NCBI GenBank assembly: GCA_030424955.1
Contig: JAUHVS010000207.1
Coordinates: 1-8,630, forward strand
DNA: 8,630 nucleotides
Reading direction: 5' to 3'
Origin: a bacterium
GTDB taxonomy: Bacteria > Myxococcota_A > Bradymonadia > UBA7976 > UBA1532
Position 1 is the first letter of the stretch, and every line of letters begins with the position of its first letter. The notes under the pieces were generated by a model that was given only the letters and a program-made list of their open reading frames with translations, had not been told where the DNA came from and ran no database searches. The position numbers were made by a program, and so were the translations under genes. This document shows, piece after piece, positions 6,067 through 8,630 of the stretch.

Positions 6067-7371
6067 TCACCGCGGGCGCCCGCTCGACCGCCCCCGCCAC
6101 AGGTGACGCGCAGCGCGCTCTGCGACGGCGTGGATGAAGGGATCGGCGATCTCGTCATACTCGTAGGCGCCGTCGTTCAGCACGCCGTTGGCGTTCACGT
6201 AGATCACCACGGTGAGGAAGAACGCGCGCTTGGTGGCGTGCTCCACGACGTAGGCGTTCTCGATGCGGAAGCCGTAGGCCTTGCCGGCCTTGTTGTAGAG
6301 GTCGAAGCCCTCGTTGGGCAGCACCCGCAGCAGGCCGGGGCGGCTGGGCTTGAAGCGGTTGGGGTCGTAGCGGCTCTCGGGCAGCACGGGGTTCTTGGAC
6401 TGGCCCGGGCGCTGCAACATGGCCTTCTTGAGCAGGGCGCGATCGCTGCGGTGCAGGCCCTTGAAGCCCGGCAGGCCCAGGTCGACGTCGGGGCGCAGCA
6501 AGAACACGAGCATGTTCTGCAGGTCCACCGTCGACATGCGGTTCTTCTCGACGAAGGACTTCGGGCCCTCGACGCGCTTGCGGTCGATGCGCTCCGCGAC
6601 GCCGGCCTCGATGCCCTTGAGGGTCGTGGGGTTGAGCCGGTCCACGCCGTCGGTGTGGGCGGGCAGGGTGACCGTCTTGCGGGGGCCGCGCAGCTCGATG
6701 GCCGGGTGGCGGCGGTGCTCCGCCAGCGGCATCAGCCGCGAGAGGCGGTGCAGCACCAGGGTGTCGCGCAGGCCGGCGTCCCAGGCGATCTGGTTGACGG
6801 CGGTCTGCCCCGCGAAGTCGTAGAGGCGGTTGAAGGCGTAGTTGCTGCTGACGATGGCCATGCGGCGCACCAGCTGCCGCAGGGTGATGTGGCGGCCGTT
6901 GCGGTTGCTGGGATCGACGGTGTCGAGGCGCTCGCCCTCGAAGACCGGGTGGAAGGCCAGCGGGGTGTCGACGCTGAACCAGCGGTGGGCCTTGCCCAGG
7001 GTGCGGGCGCGCTGCAGCGCGGCCACGCCGGCCAGCAGCTTCATGGCGCTCGCGGGGTAGGTGTACTCGGCGTCCACGCGCCAGCCGTGGCGCACGAGCG
7101 TGGGCTTGCCCTTCGGGCCGCGCTTGACCTCGCTGAGCAGCACCTGCGCGCGGAAGGTCTCGGGGGCCGCGCGCACGGTGGCGAGGGCCGGATCGTCGCC
7201 GGCGAGCAGGGTGGGCAGGAGGCTGGTCTCGATGGGCGGCCCCGCCGCGGGCGGTGGGGCGTCGGCCCAGCCCAGCCCGGGCGCCAGCAGCAGCAGGCTC
7301 AGGCACGGCGCGAGTGAGGTGAGGCGGCGAGCGCCAGGCGGCGAGGGGGGGCGGGTGCGGTGTGCAGTCAT
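6067..7371 (-). CDS. Secreted serine hydrolase, class A beta-lactamase-like fold (Beta-lactamase2 type)
   Basis: The 434-residue product is a predicted exported serine hydrolase of the penicillin-binding/beta-lactamase fold. A basic N-terminus and hydrophobic run (about residues 18-36) form a signal peptide ending near WADA. The catalytic SxxK is S108-A-M-K111 in a YPASAMK context. SSN at 175-177 (VSSNYAFN) stands in for SDN, and K361-A-G363 stands in for KTG. The SxxK-SSN distance (67) is near the class A value, but SSN to KAG is about 186 residues, so an extra 80 or so residues lie between them. No ExxLN Glu166 motif is apparent, which argues against a true beta-lactamase; a peptidase or esterase role is possible. 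From memory, the HRLS and NKAGKAYGF...NGVLND...YEYDE segments resemble uncharacterised Bacteroidota serine hydrolases. The ATG at 7371 is preferred (GGTGAGG just upstream); a GTG at 7380 is the alternative. It starts 28 bases after glutamine synthetase. Confidence 0.85.
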   Translation of the reverse strand: MTAHRTRPPSPPGARRLTSLAPCLSLLLLAPGLGWADAPPPAAGPPIETSLLPTLLAGDDPALATVRAAPETFRAQVLLSEVKRGPKGKPTLVRHGWRVDAEYTYPASAMKLLAGVAALQRARTLGKAHRWFSVDTPLAFHPVFEGERLDTVDPSNRNGRHITLRQLVRRMAIVSSNYAFNRLYDFAGQTAVNQIAWDAGLRDTLVLHRLSRLMPLAEHRRHPAIELRGPRKTVTLPAHTDGVDRLNPTTLKGIEAGVAERIDRKRVEGPKSFVEKNRMSTVDLQNMLVFLLRPDVDLGLPGFKGLHRSDRALLKKAMLQRPGQSKNPVLPESRYDPNRFKPSRPGLLRVLPNEGFDLYNKAGKAYGFRIENAYVVEHATKRAFFLTVVIYVNANGVLNDGAYEYDEIADPFIHAVAERAARHLWRGRSSGRPR

Positions 7372-7399
7372 CGCCCTCACCCTGCCAGGGGACGGCGGA

Positions 7400-8452
7400 T
7401 CAGTCGATGCCGCAGACGGTGCGCAGCATGCGGGCCGCGATGCGGTAGGGGTCGGCGTTGGCGTTGGGGCGGCGATCCTCGAGGTAGCCGTAGCCCACCT
7501 CGCCCACGGCGCGGGGGATGCGGATGCTGGCGGTGCGGTCGGCCACGCCCCAGCGGAACTCGCGGTAGGAGCAGGTCTCGTGGTGGCCGGTGAGGCGCTC
7601 CTCGTACCGGTCGCCGTAGGTCTCGAGGTGGGCCTCGATGCGCTCGCTCATGGCCTTGCAGGCGGCCTCGATGTGCGCCATGCCGCCGGGCGCGCGCATG
7701 GCGGCCGTGGAGAAGTTGGTGTGCATGCCGGCGCCGTTCCAGTCGCCCTTGGCGGGCTTGGGATCGAAGCTGACCACCAGGTTGTACTTCTCGCTGGCGC
7801 GGTGAAGGATCCAGCGGGCCAGCCACACGTGGTCGCTGGTCTTGAGCGGGCCGCCGGCGCCGATCTGGAACTCGGCCTGGCCGGGCATGACCTCGAAGTT
7901 CACGCCGCTGATGAGCAGGCCGGCCTCGACGGCGGCCTCGAGGAAGTCCTCGTAGAGCGCGCGGCCGGCGATGTTCAGCGAGCCCACCGAGCAGTAGTAG
8001 GGGCCCTGGGGCCCGGGGTAGCCGTTGATGGGGAAGCCCGCGGGGCGACCCTCGATCTTGAACAGCGTGTACTCCTGCTCGAAGCCGAACCAGGAGTCGG
8101 TCTCGGCGCCGCCGGCCTCGAGGACCGTACGCAGGTCACCGCGGAAGTTGGTGCTGTGCACCTCGCCCTCGCCGGTGAAGACCTCGCACATGACCAGGTA
8201 GTGCCCGGGACGGAAGGGGTCGCGGCAGACGCTGGCCGGCTTGAGGATGATGTCGGAGTCGGCGCCCTCGGCCTGCTGCGTCGACGAGCCGTCGGCGCCC
8301 CACTCGGGGAACTCGCTGAGATCGACGGTGTCGAGATCGGCGACCTCGGTGCTCTTGGGCAGGGCGCTGTCGTGCAGGACGCGGGTCTTGCTGCGCAGCT
8401 CGGCGGTCGGCTGGGTGCCATCGACCCAGATGTACTCGGCGAGGATAGGCAT
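7400..8452 (-). CDS. glnII: Glutamine synthetase type II (GSII, eukaryotic-type)
   Basis: This cytoplasmic enzyme makes glutamine from glutamate, ammonia and ATP. The 350 residues match the compact GSII form, not the 450-residue-plus GSI. An N-terminal beta-grasp domain includes WGADGSST (51-58) and QQAEGADSD. The catalytic domain carries FEQEY with Glu125 and Glu127, NFEVMPGQAEFQIG with Glu187 and Glu194, NGAGMHTNFST with His244, then REFRWGVADR with Arg300 and Arg306, Arg311, and YLEDRRPNANADPY (323-336). These are the metal, ammonia and ATP/glutamate-site segments of the family. The usual Gly in 'DRGAS' is Thr307, a mild variation. The frame is open from 8482, but the ATG at 8452 has a GGGAG (8461-8465) eight bases upstream and begins at the conserved N-terminus. 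GSII enzymes lack the adenylylation control of GSI. The serine hydrolase gene follows after 28 bases, so co-transcription is likely. Confidence 0.97.
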   Translation of the reverse strand: MPILAEYIWVDGTQPTAELRSKTRVLHDSALPKSTEVADLDTVDLSEFPEWGADGSSTQQAEGADSDIILKPASVCRDPFRPGHYLVMCEVFTGEGEVHSTNFRGDLRTVLEAGGAETDSWFGFEQEYTLFKIEGRPAGFPINGYPGPQGPYYCSVGSLNIAGRALYEDFLEAAVEAGLLISGVNFEVMPGQAEFQIGAGGPLKTSDHVWLARWILHRASEKYNLVVSFDPKPAKGDWNGAGMHTNFSTAAMRAPGGMAHIEAACKAMSERIEAHLETYGDRYEERLTGHHETCSYREFRWGVADRTASIRIPRAVGEVGYGYLEDRRPNANADPYRIAARMLRTVCGID

Positions 8453-8630
8453 GGATTCGACTCCCGGGTGGTGCGTGGGCAACTGGCGAAGCGGCGATGT
8501 TGAAGGAGGGGCGGGCGGGGGCGCAAGTGACGAAGCCGCAAAATGACGCGCCGCGCCATGCGGGGCGGGCCCTCGAAAATTTGCGGGCGGGGTGGGGAAA
8601 ACCGCGAGGGTGGGTGGCCCCTGCGCCCGC
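8453..8630 (-). promoter_or_regulatory. Leader and probable promoter region of glutamine synthetase
   Basis: No gene is credible to the right of the glutamine synthetase start. On the - strand three A/T-rich islands interrupt the G+C-rich text, at about 8597-8602 (GTTTTCC), 8575-8583 (CAAATTTTC) and 8539-8546 (CATTTTGC). They are the most promoter-like composition in the window, but no pair matches a standard -35/-10, and the closest sigma-54-like arrangement has the wrong spacing. Confidence 0.35.
8461..8465 (-). promoter_or_regulatory. Ribosome binding site of glutamine synthetase
   Basis: On the - strand this reads GGGAG, eight bases before the ATG at 8452. It decides between that codon and the upstream in-frame ATG at 8482, which would add ten residues with no counterpart in the family. 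Confidence 0.7.

Noticed and set aside
7303..7314. Lipobox-like LAPC in the serine hydrolase signal region
   Set aside because: The Cys (residue 23) sits at the start of the hydrophobic core with a Leu run after it, so it is inside the signal peptide and not at a lipoprotein cleavage site.
5881..7317. 478-codon + strand frame opposite the serine hydrolase
   Set aside because: It mirrors the third-position pattern of the real gene on the other strand and has the repetitive Val/Gly/Ala/His composition typical of such shadows.
7061..8503. 480-codon + strand frame opposite glutamine synthetase
   Set aside because: The opposite strand encodes an unmistakable glutamine synthetase. This frame is its antisense shadow.
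8538..8558. Sigma-54 promoter (GG-N10-GC) upstream of glutamine synthetase
   Set aside because: The nearest arrangement on the - strand has 11 bases between GG and the TTTTGC element instead of 10, and the -24 box is degenerate.

Overview
This is a very G+C-rich window (above about 70% by eye, with codon third positions almost all G or C). It encodes a Gram-negative cell-envelope gene set. Two proteins look like outer-membrane beta-barrels, two are lipoproteins and one is a secreted serine hydrolase. Codon use, the two unfamiliar lipoproteins and the Ala/Pro/Asp low-complexity tail fit a Myxococcota-type (former Deltaproteobacteria) organism. That placement is an inference, because no marker gene is present.

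Layout: three genes run rightward and three run leftward, and they converge near 5031-5176. On the + strand are an OprP/OprO-like porin (249-1484), a 661-residue lipoprotein of unknown function (2035-4020) and a small beta-barrel of the MetA-pathway/transporter type (4303-5031). The gaps between them (550 and 282 bases) are too long for a tight operon. The 550-base gap holds a possible frameshifted remnant of a small secreted Cys-containing protein. On the - strand, read from the right edge, are a type II glutamine synthetase (8452-7400), a secreted serine hydrolase of the class A beta-lactamase fold (7371-6067) starting only 28 bases after it, and a small Cys-rich lipoprotein (5706-5176). The Cys-rich protein ends in nine AAPD tetrapeptides encoded by a 12-bp tandem repeat.

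Glutamine synthetase is the only confidently assigned metabolic enzyme. It and the hydrolase probably share a transcript. The other genes look like accessory envelope functions whose substrates cannot be read from the sequence. No tRNA, rRNA, insertion sequence, CRISPR array or phage gene was seen. The items most worth a second look are the repeat-tailed Cys-rich lipoprotein, the unassigned 661-residue lipoprotein, the hydrolase with its long insert, and the possible frameshift near 1718-1722. I did not find convincing evidence of a new multi-gene system.
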